From Burkholderiales bacterium (lineage in GTDB: Bacteria; Pseudomonadota; Gammaproteobacteria; Burkholderiales; Burkholderiaceae_C): a DNA stretch of 39,170 nucleotides. Every line of letters begins with the position of its first letter. The stretch's first letter is position 1. The position numbers and the translations under genes were made by a program. The DNA is taken from contig JAGWLR010000002.1 of assembly GCA_028864885.1 (NCBI GenBank), positions 1 to 39,170 of the forward strand. The letters are read 5' to 3'. Shown piece after piece: positions 9,008 through 17,234 of this stretch. Below the pieces are notes generated by a model. It was not told the origin of the DNA and did not search any database. It was given only the letters and a program-made list of their open reading frames with translations.

Positions 9008-10039
9008 TTAGCCGACGTGCTGGCTGCGCGGGTCGATTGTGATCGTGGCGGGGTCGGGTGCCCACTCGGCTGAGACCGGGCTGATCCGGCCCGGGAAGGA
9101 CAAGGCTCGCGCCATGCGGGGCGATTCTTCTTCCAGCCACTCCATCCCGCTCATGCAAGAGCCCATGGCCAGATAAAAGCTCGCCTTGATCATGGCCTTG
9201 GCCATCCCCGAGGCGCGCGCGCCTTTCAGACCCGACAGAAACGTTTCGCTGACGAACGATCGCCAGTTGGATCGGTCGATGATATTCATGCCGATCGAAA
9301 TCGACGGCGTGAGTGGCCGGGCCGTGTGCCACCAGCCCCGGGGGATGAACACCATGCTGCCAGGCTTGAGCACGGCCCGATAAGGCGTGACCTTCGCCAT
9401 CAGCGGAAAGCGCGTCAAATCCGGGCGCAGCGGATCGAACACCAATGATTTGTTGGGCTGATCCTGCCGGGCGTACACATAAGGCGTGTCTTCGGGGCGG
9501 ATCAGCACGAACTCCTTGTCGCCGTAGATTTCGGTGACGGTGGCATGCACGCCATTGGCGTCGTAATGCATGATGGGAAAGCTGCTTCCCGGGCCGCCAA
9601 TCAACAGCTTCAAAAAGCCATCCGGGCGGCGCCACCCATGCGGCATCCACGGGCTGGCCAATCGGCGTGGGAACCCGTGCAGCGATTGGGGCGACAAATC
9701 GGGCAGCACCTCGGGCAGATCCTGGTGGATGAACAGCCGATACATATAGGGGCAGGGCTTGCCGGGCGCCGAGGCCAGCATCTCGTCAATGAACTGCCGA
9801 AACGGCTTTTGCTCTGCATAGCCCACTGGCACGATGCGGTCGCCGAACTGCTCGCGAAAATACGCGGGCGTCCATTTGTGTAGCGCCGGCCAGCCAGGCG
9901 CCACATCCGTCACCACCACGGGGCGCCCGGCGCGCATGAATCGGTGCAGAAAATCCCGGTAAGGCAGATAAGCCGCCGAGACTTCGTCGACCGGACGGGT
10001 GAGCAAGGCGTCATCCGCGAGTTGGGCCAGTGCAGACAT
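9008..10039 (-). CDS. JmjC/cupin-like (Cupin_8) domain protein
   Basis: This 343-aa protein is related to the cupin-like Fe(II)/2-oxoglutarate oxygenases (FIH/JmjC fold). An N-terminal block with YRDFLHRFMRAGRPVVVTDVAPGWPA is typical of the family entry region. The metal-binding HxD is in PIMHYDANGVHATVTEIYG, and the distal histidine in PGSMVFIPRGWWHTARPL, about 70 residues later. The putative substrate (a protein or small molecule) is unknown. The ATG at 10039 has an AGGA about 10 nt upstream and is preferred to an in-frame start 16 codons earlier. It is probably a single-gene unit, convergent with the M48 peptidase. Confidence 0.75.
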   Translation of the reverse strand: MSALAQLADDALLTRPVDEVSAAYLPYRDFLHRFMRAGRPVVVTDVAPGWPALHKWTPAYFREQFGDRIVPVGYAEQKPFRQFIDEMLASAPGKPCPYMYRLFIHQDLPEVLPDLSPQSLHGFPRRLASPWMPHGWRRPDGFLKLLIGGPGSSFPIMHYDANGVHATVTEIYGDKEFVLIRPEDTPYVYARQDQPNKSLVFDPLRPDLTRFPLMAKVTPYRAVLKPGSMVFIPRGWWHTARPLTPSISIGMNIIDRSNWRSFVSETFLSGLKGARASGMAKAMIKASFYLAMGSCMSGMEWLEEESPRMARALSFPGRISPVSAEWAPDPATITIDPRSQHVG

Positions 10040-10164
10040 CGACAGGTCCTTTCCACGAGGGAGGCGGGCACAAATGAGGGCGCACAAGGGGTGCGCCTCA
10101 CTCTACGCCGCTGAGCCTGCTGCCGTCACGCCCTAGGCTTTGGGATGAGCCAGCAATGAAGTCT

Positions 10165-10794
10165 TTACAAAAAGGGATTAGAAAGCCGCTCTTCGCCGAA
10201 GGTGCTTTCAGGCCCGTGCCCGGGCGTGAAGGTGATGTCGTCGCCCAGTGGCAGCAGCTTGTGCTTGATCGCGTGGATCAGATCGGCGTGGTTGCCGCCC
10301 GGGAAGTCGGTGCGGCCAATGCTGCCGGCAAACAGCACATCGCCCACATAAGCGTGGCGGGCTTGCGGGTCAAAAAACACCACATGGCCCGGCGTGTGCC
10401 CTGGGCAATGGATCACCTGCAAGGTGCTGTTACCGATGCGGACCTCGTCGCCATCCTTCAGCCATTGCGTGGGCTTGAACGTTTCGGCCTGCGGGAAGCC
10501 GAACATCTGCGATTGCTTGGGCAGGCCGTCAATCCAGAACTGATCGCCCGGGTGCGGGCCGATGATGGGCAGGTGGTGCACCCGTGCCAACGTGCCCGTG
10601 GCGCCTGCATGGTCGATGTGGGCGTGGGTCAACCAAATCGCTTTGAGGGTCAGGCTGCGCTCGCGCACCGCTTGCTCCAGCACCGGGATGTCGCCGCCCG
10701 GATCGATCAAGGCCGCATCGCCCGTTTCATCGCACCACACCAGGGAGCAGTTCTGTTCAAAGGCGGTAACGGGGATGGTGAGGCGTTGCAGCAT
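10165..10794 (-). CDS. MBL-fold metallohydrolase, YcbL/glyoxalase II-like
   Basis: This 209-aa metallo-beta-lactamase fold protein has the canonical THAHIDHAG metal motif (His57, His59, Asp61, His62), CPGHTPGH, the bridging Asp in YVGDVLFAGSIGRTDFPGG, and PGHGPESTFGEE at the C-terminus. The short length without the glyoxalase II C-terminal helical domain places it with YcbL-type hydrolases, which act weakly on S-lactoylglutathione. The ATG at 10794 gives the family N-terminus MLQRLTIPVTAFEQNC; an in-frame TTG 12 codons upstream is less likely. The region ~65 bp upstream of the start is where homology to a truncated bdhA begins, so the native upstream context may have been replaced. Confidence 0.85.
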   Translation of the reverse strand: MLQRLTIPVTAFEQNCSLVWCDETGDAALIDPGGDIPVLEQAVRERSLTLKAIWLTHAHIDHAGATGTLARVHHLPIIGPHPGDQFWIDGLPKQSQMFGFPQAETFKPTQWLKDGDEVRIGNSTLQVIHCPGHTPGHVVFFDPQARHAYVGDVLFAGSIGRTDFPGGNHADLIHAIKHKLLPLGDDITFTPGHGPESTFGEERLSNPFL

Positions 10795-10826
10795 GAGCGT
10801 GTCGAAAGGAATCGGATAACAAAGTT

Positions 10827-10994
10827 TCAAAATTCAAAACATAGTCGTAAAGCCCACTGGGTTGCCTTAGCAGCCTCCAAAGACAGGTCTGCGATGCAGA
10901 CCTTGGCCCCCCGCGCGGCATACTCCAGCGCAACCTCTTTTCCGATGCCACTGGCTGAACCCGTGATGATGGCGACTTTGTCTTTGAGTTGCAT
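10827..10994 (-). pseudogene. bdhA: Truncated 3-hydroxybutyrate dehydrogenase (first ~45 codons only)
   Basis: The reading frame starts MQLKDKVAIITGSASGIGKE and has the short-chain dehydrogenase nucleotide-binding motif TGxxxGxG, then GAKVCIADLSLEAAKAT. This is a clear N-terminus of D-3-hydroxybutyrate dehydrogenase (normally ~260 aa). After about residue 45 (near 10859) the protein stops resembling the family and ends at a TGA after 55 codons. The catalytic Ser-Tyr-Lys is therefore missing and the fragment cannot be an active enzyme. It still has an AGGAAA Shine-Dalgarno and sits 14 bp after adc, as expected for the third gene of a patatin-adc-bdhA operon. The break marks the left edge of the less GC-rich block. 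Confidence 0.8.
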
Positions 10995-11008
10995 GTGAAT
11001 TTCCTGTT

Positions 11009-11749
11009 TCAACGAGCCAAATAGTCGTGAACCACCGCACCCAATGGCAAGGTCAGGTCAGCAAGGATGTGCACGGTTGACAAAACCTCTAGCACCGGCA
11101 GATCCGCAACAGGTGCCAGGGCATGGCTACGCAAATCCAGCGAACCGGGACCAGACCACGCGCCCTTGATCTGTATGTCCGTCAGGCTATAACGCACCAA
11201 CTCACATACCCTGGGCGTACCATCTACATGAGGCATTATCTTGAGCAGGTAGTTGGGGGCGGCCATTGAGGCCTTGACCTTCTCCAGATCCAGGGCCTGA
11301 TGTTTGAATCCCATCGTGCCGGTTGCTACCCGAAAATCGCTGTAGTCAAGTGTGCCCATCAGCGTGTCGGTGTGCACTCGCAGCTCTGGCTGCCCCAATT
11401 TCTTGGGAAAGCCCCACAACTCACGCCCTGCCGCTATCGGTGGGTGATCATTGAGGAACATCGACAACACATAACCGCCAGTCTCATTCCCATGCCGAAC
11501 TGGGATGACCTGGCCGGACTCGCAGTAATGCCCGAAACCGGTGGAGTCCGGCATGTTGATGAACTCGAACTTGACGACAGGTTCAAGCAATTCCAACGGC
11601 GCCGGGATCAATCTGCGTAAAGCGTCTGGGTCCGTTCTGTAGGTAATGATCAGATATTCCCGATCAATGAATCGATAGGGCCCCGATGGATAGGCCGGAT
11701 TGTGAAGGGGCATGGCGAATGCCCTTGAGCGCACGTCATCTTCCGTCAT
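11009..11749 (-). CDS. adc: Acetoacetate decarboxylase
   Basis: This 246-aa cytoplasmic enzyme converts acetoacetate to acetone and CO2 through a Schiff base. The active-site motif is [14 protein letters not shown], where Lys116 corresponds to the Schiff-base lysine (Lys115) of the Clostridium enzyme, followed by the pKa-perturbing Lys117. The acidic residues in VKFEFINMP and [10 protein letters not shown] are at the positions expected for the family. The ATG at 11749 has AAGG upstream in a 9-bp gap after the patatin stop. It lies between a patatin phospholipase and the bdhA remnant, a set that would handle acetoacetate/3-hydroxybutyrate; with bdhA broken, only the acetone branch remains here. 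Confidence 0.88.
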   Translation of the reverse strand: MTEDDVRSRAFAMPLHNPAYPSGPYRFIDREYLIITYRTDPDALRRLIPAPLELLEPVVKFEFINMPDSTGFGHYCESGQVIPVRHGNETGGYVLSMFLNDHPPIAAGRELWGFPKKLGQPELRVHTDTLMGTLDYSDFRVATGTMGFKHQALDLEKVKASMAAPNYLLKIMPHVDGTPRVCELVRYSLTDIQIKGAWSGPGSLDLRSHALAPVADLPVLEVLSTVHILADLTLPLGAVVHDYLAR

Positions 11750-11758
11750 GTCGACCTT

Positions 11759-12904
11759 TCAGTCCTCTTGAGGTAGTTCGTGAATCACCATACCCACGTG
11801 GGGAGGCAAGGGCTTGAGCCAACATTTGTGTCGCAATGCCCTATCTGCATCCCGTATACCGGCTTGCCATCGGGTATTCAGGCTTGAACGCGCAAAATCC
11901 ACATCTTTGTTGTGATCATCCGTTGGCAATGCCCGCATGATGAGGCGCACGATGTTGATCGTTTTGCGACAACCCAATTGAGTCAATCGCTTGATGTCCG
12001 GGTCTTGCCGCTCCTTGTCCGTCAGACGAGACGACAAGATGTTGATGGCACGCCGCATGTTCTGCATGTCTCGGTGATCTTCAAGATGCTCGCGTGTGCG
12101 GCTAGAGTACTGAATGTCCTTCTGGCGTGCCATCGCTGCACTGATCGATCGGGGTTCTTCTTCTGTCGGATCCCAGAGGTCAACCATGAAGCACAGCGTG
12201 TCCCGACGTTCGGCATCGTCAAGCACGATGTCTGCTGGGGTGTTCGAGTAAATGCCACCATCCCAATAAGCCTTGCCGTTGATCAGCACCGGCGGAAACC
12301 CAGGTGGCAGTGCCCCGCTGGCCATGATGTGTTTGGGTGTCAGCCGCTCCTTGGCGCTGTCGAAAACGACTAGCTTGCCCGAACTAACTTCGACGGCGCA
12401 AACCGTGCATCTCACATGCCCAGCGTTCAAATAGTCAAAGTCGACCAGACGCTCCAACGTGGCGTGCAAAGGCGACGTATCGTAAAAACCGGCTTCCGGT
12501 GTCGGCACATGTTGCTCGATGTTGAACGATGCGCCCTTGCGCGGCACAAAAAATCCGGGAATCCCCCGCGCGAGGGTGTCCAAATAGCTGTTTGCTTTGA
12601 TCCACCGGCCCAACCATGCCGTGAAAGGCGCAAAATTGGAATCGAGTTGAACATCGGCGCGCCCGACCTGTTGCCAGAACTCCTGCAATCTGGCCAATCG
12701 ACGCTCCGGTGGATTACCTGCGATCAACGCACTGTTGATGGCGCCAATCGATGTCCCAACCACCCAATCCGGAATGATCCTCTGTTCTGTCAGAACCTGA
12801 AAGACGCCGCCTTGATAGGCGCCCAAAGCACCGCCTCCCTGCAACACCAAGACAGTTTGGGCAGATTCATGAGGAACGTTCTTCCGAGAGATAGCTCGTG
12901 GCAT
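11759..12904 (-). CDS. Patatin-like phospholipase with DUF3734-type C-terminus
   Basis: This 381-aa protein has a complete patatin catalytic dyad. The oxyanion loop QGGGALGAYQGGVF is at residues 22-35, the nucleophile elbow GTSIGA carries Ser52, and the acid is Asp215 in YWDGGIYSNTP. The C-terminal ~130 residues, rich in Arg and His (ARQKDIQYSSRTREH, KTINIVRLIMRA), match the DUF3734 extension found on such proteins in proteobacteria. It is expected to hydrolyse phospholipid or other acyl esters. No signal peptide is seen. It is the first gene of the patatin-adc-bdhA' operon on the minus strand. Confidence 0.85.
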   Translation of the reverse strand: MPRAISRKNVPHESAQTVLVLQGGGALGAYQGGVFQVLTEQRIIPDWVVGTSIGAINSALIAGNPPERRLARLQEFWQQVGRADVQLDSNFAPFTAWLGRWIKANSYLDTLARGIPGFFVPRKGASFNIEQHVPTPEAGFYDTSPLHATLERLVDFDYLNAGHVRCTVCAVEVSSGKLVVFDSAKERLTPKHIMASGALPPGFPPVLINGKAYWDGGIYSNTPADIVLDDAERRDTLCFMVDLWDPTEEEPRSISAAMARQKDIQYSSRTREHLEDHRDMQNMRRAINILSSRLTDKERQDPDIKRLTQLGCRKTINIVRLIMRALPTDDHNKDVDFARSSLNTRWQAGIRDADRALRHKCWLKPLPPHVGMVIHELPQED

Positions 12905-13151
12905 GACAGCGGCCTGATGGCAATGGTTTGAGCGACAGATTACCGCATAGCAGGTCGGAAAGGGCTTGAATTGGGGCGATTGGGCTCCGAGGTCGGCCAG
13001 CCGCCACCGAAAAACGAACCTTCATGTCAGCAGCGAATCTACCCACGTTGGGTATTTCGTAGCCTGCTGCAGGCTGTTGGGGCGTGACTCAGCGAAATCT
13101 ACGGACCCTTGTTGTGCAGAAAGACCATTGATCCATACTTTTGGAGTGACC

Positions 13152-13718
13152 ATGTCAGAAGATTTCGAAGTCAAGCCCGTGCATGATGAAGTGGTTGAGG
13201 AACTGGTGCGAGAAAGCAATCTGGCTTCTCGTGTTGCGCTGTTTACCGCTATCTTGAGCACTCTGGGCGCCATCTTCGCGTATCGCTCGGCGGGCACAGA
13301 GGTAGATGCATCTGCCCTGCGTAGTCAGGCAATCTTGCTACAGGCGCAAGCCAGCGACAGCTGGAACTATTACCAAGCCAAGAGCCAGCGTGCATACCTG
13401 GCCAAAAGCATGGCTCGGCTGTCGGCTGACGAAGCCGTCAAGGCTGAATTCTCGAAAGAAGCGATGCACTTCGAAGCAGACAAACGTATAGCCGAAAAGC
13501 AAGCCCGGGATCTTGAAATTCAATCCCGTGCAAAGCTTAACGAGTCTGAGGATTCGCTGCGACCACACCATCGGCTCGCACTCGGCATGTCGATCTTGCA
13601 AGTGGCGGTGGCACTCGCCTCCATCACGGTACTGACGCGTCGGAAATGGCTGTTTGTCATTGCTGGCGTGACAGGTACGGCTGCAATTCTCACCTGTGCG
13701 TCGGCATTCCTAATCTGA
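13152..13718 (+). CDS. DUF4337 family membrane protein
   Basis: This 188-aa protein has one N-terminal hydrophobic segment (residues ~28-45), an alpha-helical middle and two C-terminal membrane segments (~143-161 and ~167-186). The QASDSWNYYQAKSQRAYLAKSMA stretch is the hallmark of DUF4337, a family of unknown function. The ATG at 13152 is preceded by TTGGAG; in-frame codons further upstream are not family-like. It stands alone between the divergent patatin operon and the NHL gene. Function unknown. Confidence 0.75.
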   Translation: MSEDFEVKPVHDEVVEELVRESNLASRVALFTAILSTLGAIFAYRSAGTEVDASALRSQAILLQAQASDSWNYYQAKSQRAYLAKSMARLSADEAVKAEFSKEAMHFEADKRIAEKQARDLEIQSRAKLNESEDSLRPHHRLALGMSILQVAVALASITVLTRRKWLFVIAGVTGTAAILTCASAFLI

Positions 13719-14072
13719 GCGGCCGCTTTGATTACTACCGGCCAATCGACTGGTGGCGTGCGTATGGCCGTACCGCCACCGAAACCTGCCACGCAACAGT
13801 TGGAGGCATCGTCCCAATCCTGAATGGCCGGTCCGGTTTGAGGTCACTGGGCGGAACCGACACGTTACAGACCTAGCCAGAGGGCGAGCTTGACGCCCGA
13901 AAGGTGCCGCGCAATGGCGCAGCAGTACGCTGTAAAGCCGTAACGAACAGTTGGAGGGATGGATTTCACGCTACTGAAGCTGCCCTAGATGTCGTAGCTC
14001 CTAAACGAAAGCCAGCCGACTTCAAAATCCGTAGTCAGCGGATCTGCTCACACCCTTAACGGCCTGAATATT
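13719..14072. other. 354-bp intergenic stretch without a recognisable gene
   Basis: It lies between the DUF4337 gene and the convergent NHL lipoprotein gene. The related string ACAGTTGGAGG appears at ~13795 and again at ~13946, the only internal repetition I could see. No open frame, transposase remnant, tRNA or convincing terminator was found. It may be decayed sequence. Confidence 0.4.
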
Positions 14073-15836
14073 TCAGGGAAAATTCGTTACTGAAGCCACT
14101 CCATTGTTCATGGTCATGTAGAGCGTCGAGCCATAAATGGCAACTCCGTGGGGCGCCCCAATGATGCCGGGCAATGCCCCGGGGACAAAACCGCTTTTTC
14201 TTGGGACACCCACCACGGTTGTGACGACGCCGGTCGGTGTGATCTTGCGTATGGTCGTATTGTCTGCGACGTACAAGTTACCTGCGCGATCGGTGGCCAT
14301 GCCCTGCGGATAGACCAAACGGGCTGTCGATCCGATCCCGTCCACGCTGTCTTGAACCCCCGCCATGCCTGCCAGCGTGCTCACCACTCCTGCTGGCGTG
14401 ATCTTGCGGATGGTTGAGTTGTAAGAGTCGGACACATAGACGTTTCCGGCGCTGTCCGTAGCTACGCTTGAAGGATGATCGAATCTGGCTGCTGCGCCAA
14501 TGCCGTCCACGCTGCCTTGAGCCCCCGCCGTTCCTGCCAAGGTGCTCACCACTCCTGCGGGTGTGATTTTGCGGATTGTGTTGTTCGCTAGTTCGGCCAC
14601 GTACACGTTGCCCGCGCTGTCGGTCGCTATGCCATTCGGCCAGTAGAAACTGGCGGCCGATCCGGTGCCATCCCCGCTGCCTTGCACTCCCGCCGTACCG
14701 GCCAAAGTGCTCACTACCCCAGCCGGCGTGATTTTGCGAATCGTGTCGTTTGCACTATCAGCGACATACACGTTGCCAACGCTATCAGTGGCGATGTGTC
14801 CGGGCCCAGAGAAGCTGGCCGTCCCTCCAGTGCCATCGGCGCTACCTTGTACACCGGCTGTACCAGCGAAGGTGCTCACCACCCCAGCCGATGTGATCTT
14901 GCGAATCGTCCTGTTGCTGTAGTCGGCCACATAGACGTTACCCGCGCGATCCGTTGTGGTGCCATATGGATTAAAAAAACTGGCTGCCGCTCCGTTGCCA
15001 TCCGCGCTACCTTGGGCACCCGCCGTACCGGCCAAAGTACTCACTACCCCAGCCGGGGTGATCATGCGAATCGTGTTGTTTCCACTGTCAGCCACATACA
15101 CGTTGCCGGTGCTGTCGGTCGCAATGCCCATGGGGTAGGTGAATCTAGCGGCCGATCCGCTGCCATCGGCGCTTCCCTGCGCACTCGCCCGGCCTGCCAG
15201 TGTGCTCACCAACCCACTCGGCGTGATTTTGCGGATCGTATGGTTTCTGCTGTCCGCTACATAGACGTCACCCAGGTTGTCTGTCGCGACGGCAGCTGGG
15301 TTGTTAAAAGTGGCCGACGTTCCGATTCCATCGCCGCTATAAGCCACGCCGGCAATGCCAGCCAAAGTGCTCACCACCCCCGCAGGCGTGATCTTGCGAA
15401 TCGTGTTGTTGAAAGTGTCAGCCACATACACGTTACCGACGGTATCCGTCGCAATACCCAAAGGGAAATTGAAACGGGCGGCTGATCCGCTGCCGTCTGC
15501 GATACCTTGCACGCCGTATGTGCCTGCCAAGGTACTCACATCCCCAGCAGGCGTGATCTTGCGAATCGTGTTGTTGTAGGATTCGACCACGTAGACGTTG
15601 CCATCGCTGTCCGCCGCGATGCCAGCAGGGGCGCTGAATCGGGCTGCGGCTCCATTGCTATCTAAGTTTCCTGCCCCAGCGGTATTGCCCGCAAATAGGG
15701 CCAAAGTCGGGGCCGGGGTTGTAGCCATACTTCCGCCCCCGCTACCGCCCCCGCATGCGCTCATTAGCCCCAAGATTGCGCCGGTCATCAGGGCCGATGC
15801 AGCGCGTTTCGGTACCGATTGAAAAAACAATTTCAT
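14073..15836 (-). CDS. NHL-repeat lipoprotein (nine-repeat beta-propeller)
   Basis: This 587-aa exported protein has a lipoprotein signal (basic MKLFFQSVPKR, hydrophobic core, Cys28 in LMSACGGG), a Gly/Ser linker, then nine tandem NHL-type units. Each unit is ~55 residues and carries GNVYVADSxNNTIRKITPAGVVSTLAG then DGxGxAARFxxPxGIATD. A propeller or open solenoid displayed on the outer or inner membrane is expected; family members bind proteins or carbohydrates, and the ligand here is unknown. The ninth unit is shortened (GNLYVADNTTIRK) and a non-repeat tail ends MTMNNGVASVTNFP. The ATG at 15836 has GGGAG upstream; a longer in-frame start would displace the signal peptide. The repeat is also strong at the DNA level (165-bp period). 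Confidence 0.82.
   Translation of the reverse strand: MKLFFQSVPKRAASALMTGAILGLMSACGGGSGGGSMATTPAPTLALFAGNTAGAGNLDSNGAAARFSAPAGIAADSDGNVYVVESYNNTIRKITPAGDVSTLAGTYGVQGIADGSGSAARFNFPLGIATDTVGNVYVADTFNNTIRKITPAGVVSTLAGIAGVAYSGDGIGTSATFNNPAAVATDNLGDVYVADSRNHTIRKITPSGLVSTLAGRASAQGSADGSGSAARFTYPMGIATDSTGNVYVADSGNNTIRMITPAGVVSTLAGTAGAQGSADGNGAAASFFNPYGTTTDRAGNVYVADYSNRTIRKITSAGVVSTFAGTAGVQGSADGTGGTASFSGPGHIATDSVGNVYVADSANDTIRKITPAGVVSTLAGTAGVQGSGDGTGSAASFYWPNGIATDSAGNVYVAELANNTIRKITPAGVVSTLAGTAGAQGSVDGIGAAARFDHPSSVATDSAGNVYVSDSYNSTIRKITPAGVVSTLAGMAGVQDSVDGIGSTARLVYPQGMATDRAGNLYVADNTTIRKITPTGVVTTVVGVPRKSGFVPGALPGIIGAPHGVAIYGSTLYMTMNNGVASVTNFP
14250..15640. repeat. Coding tandem repeat, ~165-bp period, about nine units
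   Basis: The DNA encoding the NHL units repeats every 165 bp, with nearly constant blocks such as GTGCTCACCACTCC and CATAGACGTT. The number of units and their similarity suggest expansion by unequal recombination. The period and coding nature exclude a CRISPR array. Confidence 0.75.
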
Positions 15837-16149
15837 CACTCCCACACCATTTTTCTGATCAAGACTTGTGGAACCAAAACATGAGCGCAATTTTGAACGA
15901 TCTGGACGCAACCCTATAACCACGATAAGGGCCTATCCCCCTGCCCAAGTGGAGCTAAATCCCAAGTCTCGAAAGCTGCCTTTGGCGGCTGATCGCTTTT
16001 GGCTAGTGCCAGTTCGTGGACGGTACCAACACCTGACATTGGTTGGATGCCGTTCAAGAGTTCAAGAAGCCTCTTCGATTAAACTGGTTGCGAGGTCTAT
16101 CCTTTCCCCCGCCTACGATCAGTGAAAACCGGCACATACATTTGTCGCC
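15837..16149. other. 313-bp intergenic region between divergent NHL and MEST-like genes
   Basis: It must contain the promoters of both divergent genes, but no pair of -35/-10 boxes stands out. No gene, repeat or RNA structure was recognised. Confidence 0.35.
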
Positions 16150-17055
16150 ATGAAAACACACCTCACCTCTAGCTCCGCCGGCTCACGCATCTCGCTCTCA
16201 GATTGGGCGGCCGGCGGACGACGGATCAGCTATCGGGGCCATTCGATCTTCGTGCGCAGCGGTGGTGACCCTGCTGCAGAGCCTTTGCTGCTCATTCACG
16301 GCTTCCCAACGGCTTCGTGGGATTGGGAGGCGCTCTGGCCGGCCTTGACGGAGCGTTACCGCGTCTACACCTTTGACCTCATCGGCTTCGGCTTGTCTGC
16401 CAAACCAAGAGTCTACGACTATGCCATCGTGGACCAGGCGAACCTGTGTGAGGCTTATCTCAAAGGCGAGGGTGTACATGCTTACCACGTGCTCGCTCAC
16501 GACTATGGTGACAGCGTGGCCCAGGAACTGCTGGCACGCCGCCATGAGCCTGGGGCTCGCCCCAAGATTCTGAGTGTTGCGTTACTGAATGGTGGCTTGT
16601 TTCCAGAGGCGCATCGACCGGTGCTGGTTCAAAGGCTGCTGTTGTCTCCACTGGGCTTTCTCCTGAGCAAGTTCAACAGCCGCGCCACACTGGCCAAGAG
16701 CATGCGTCAGATCTTTGGCCCAGAAACCCAACCGGATGACGCACTGATCGATGACTTCTGGTCACTGCTGAATACGAACCATGGTCAAGCTGTCATGCAC
16801 AAGCTCATTCACTACATACTGGAGCGCCGCCAAAATCGGGCCCGCTGGGTCGGTGCGCTTCAAGGGCGGGATGTGCCCATCAAACTCATCGATGGCACCT
16901 TCGACCCGATCTCTGGCGGGCACATGGTGGCACGCTACAAAGAGTTGGTGCCACAACCCGATGTGACTGAGCTAGATGGGATCGGTCACTACCCACAAGT
17001 GGAAGCGCCCAACGCCGTGCTGAAGGCCTATCTGGCGTTTCGGGCGACTCAATAA
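16150..17055 (+). CDS. Alpha/beta hydrolase, MEST/haloalkane dehalogenase-like (Asp nucleophile)
   Basis: This 301-aa hydrolase has the oxyanion loop HGFPTASWDWE (residues 50-60), FDLIGFGLSAKP, and the nucleophile elbow AHDYGDSVAQELL, which places Asp118 rather than Ser at the nucleophile position. That pattern, especially HDYGDxVAQELL, is shared with vertebrate MEST/PEG1 and with epoxide hydrolase and haloalkane dehalogenase relatives. The distal acid is in IDGTFDPISGG and the histidine in GIGHYPQVEAP. The substrate is unknown; epoxide, haloalkane or ester hydrolysis are all possible. No signal peptide is present. It stands alone on the plus strand and converges with rcnA. Confidence 0.8.
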   Translation: MKTHLTSSSAGSRISLSDWAAGGRRISYRGHSIFVRSGGDPAAEPLLLIHGFPTASWDWEALWPALTERYRVYTFDLIGFGLSAKPRVYDYAIVDQANLCEAYLKGEGVHAYHVLAHDYGDSVAQELLARRHEPGARPKILSVALLNGGLFPEAHRPVLVQRLLLSPLGFLLSKFNSRATLAKSMRQIFGPETQPDDALIDDFWSLLNTNHGQAVMHKLIHYILERRQNRARWVGALQGRDVPIKLIDGTFDPISGGHMVARYKELVPQPDVTELDGIGHYPQVEAPNAVLKAYLAFRATQ

Positions 17056-17234
17056 GCCCTTTCAAACTTTGGCCGGGGCAGACGACCAGGTTTTGACACA
17101 GAGTTCAGGACACACAATGGCGCGGGCAAAGGAAGCGGAAAGCAAATTTTTGATGGATGTATCAATGTATCGAACCGGTTTGATGCACCTGATTATTTGG
17201 CTGCGACATACGTACTCCTGAGTAGGTGCGCCGT

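Noticed and set aside
10840-10860. Possible attachment-site core at the island edge (a 12-bp string also found near 29507 inside acr3)
   Set aside because: A 12-bp match is expected many times by chance in 39 kb, and the second copy lies inside an intact gene outside the block.
12905-13151. N-terminal extension of the DUF4337 protein into the upstream region
   Set aside because: The extra residues are unlike the family and rich in Cys/Arg/Ser; the ATG at 13152 has a proper GGAG upstream.
14250-15640. Regular repeats resembling a CRISPR array
   Set aside because: The period is 165 bp, the repeats are in frame and encode NHL units, and there are no cas genes.
17056-17234. Small gene between the MEST-like hydrolase and rcnA
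   Set aside because: Frames here lack a ribosome site and recognisable similarity; they mostly overlap rcnA in antisense.
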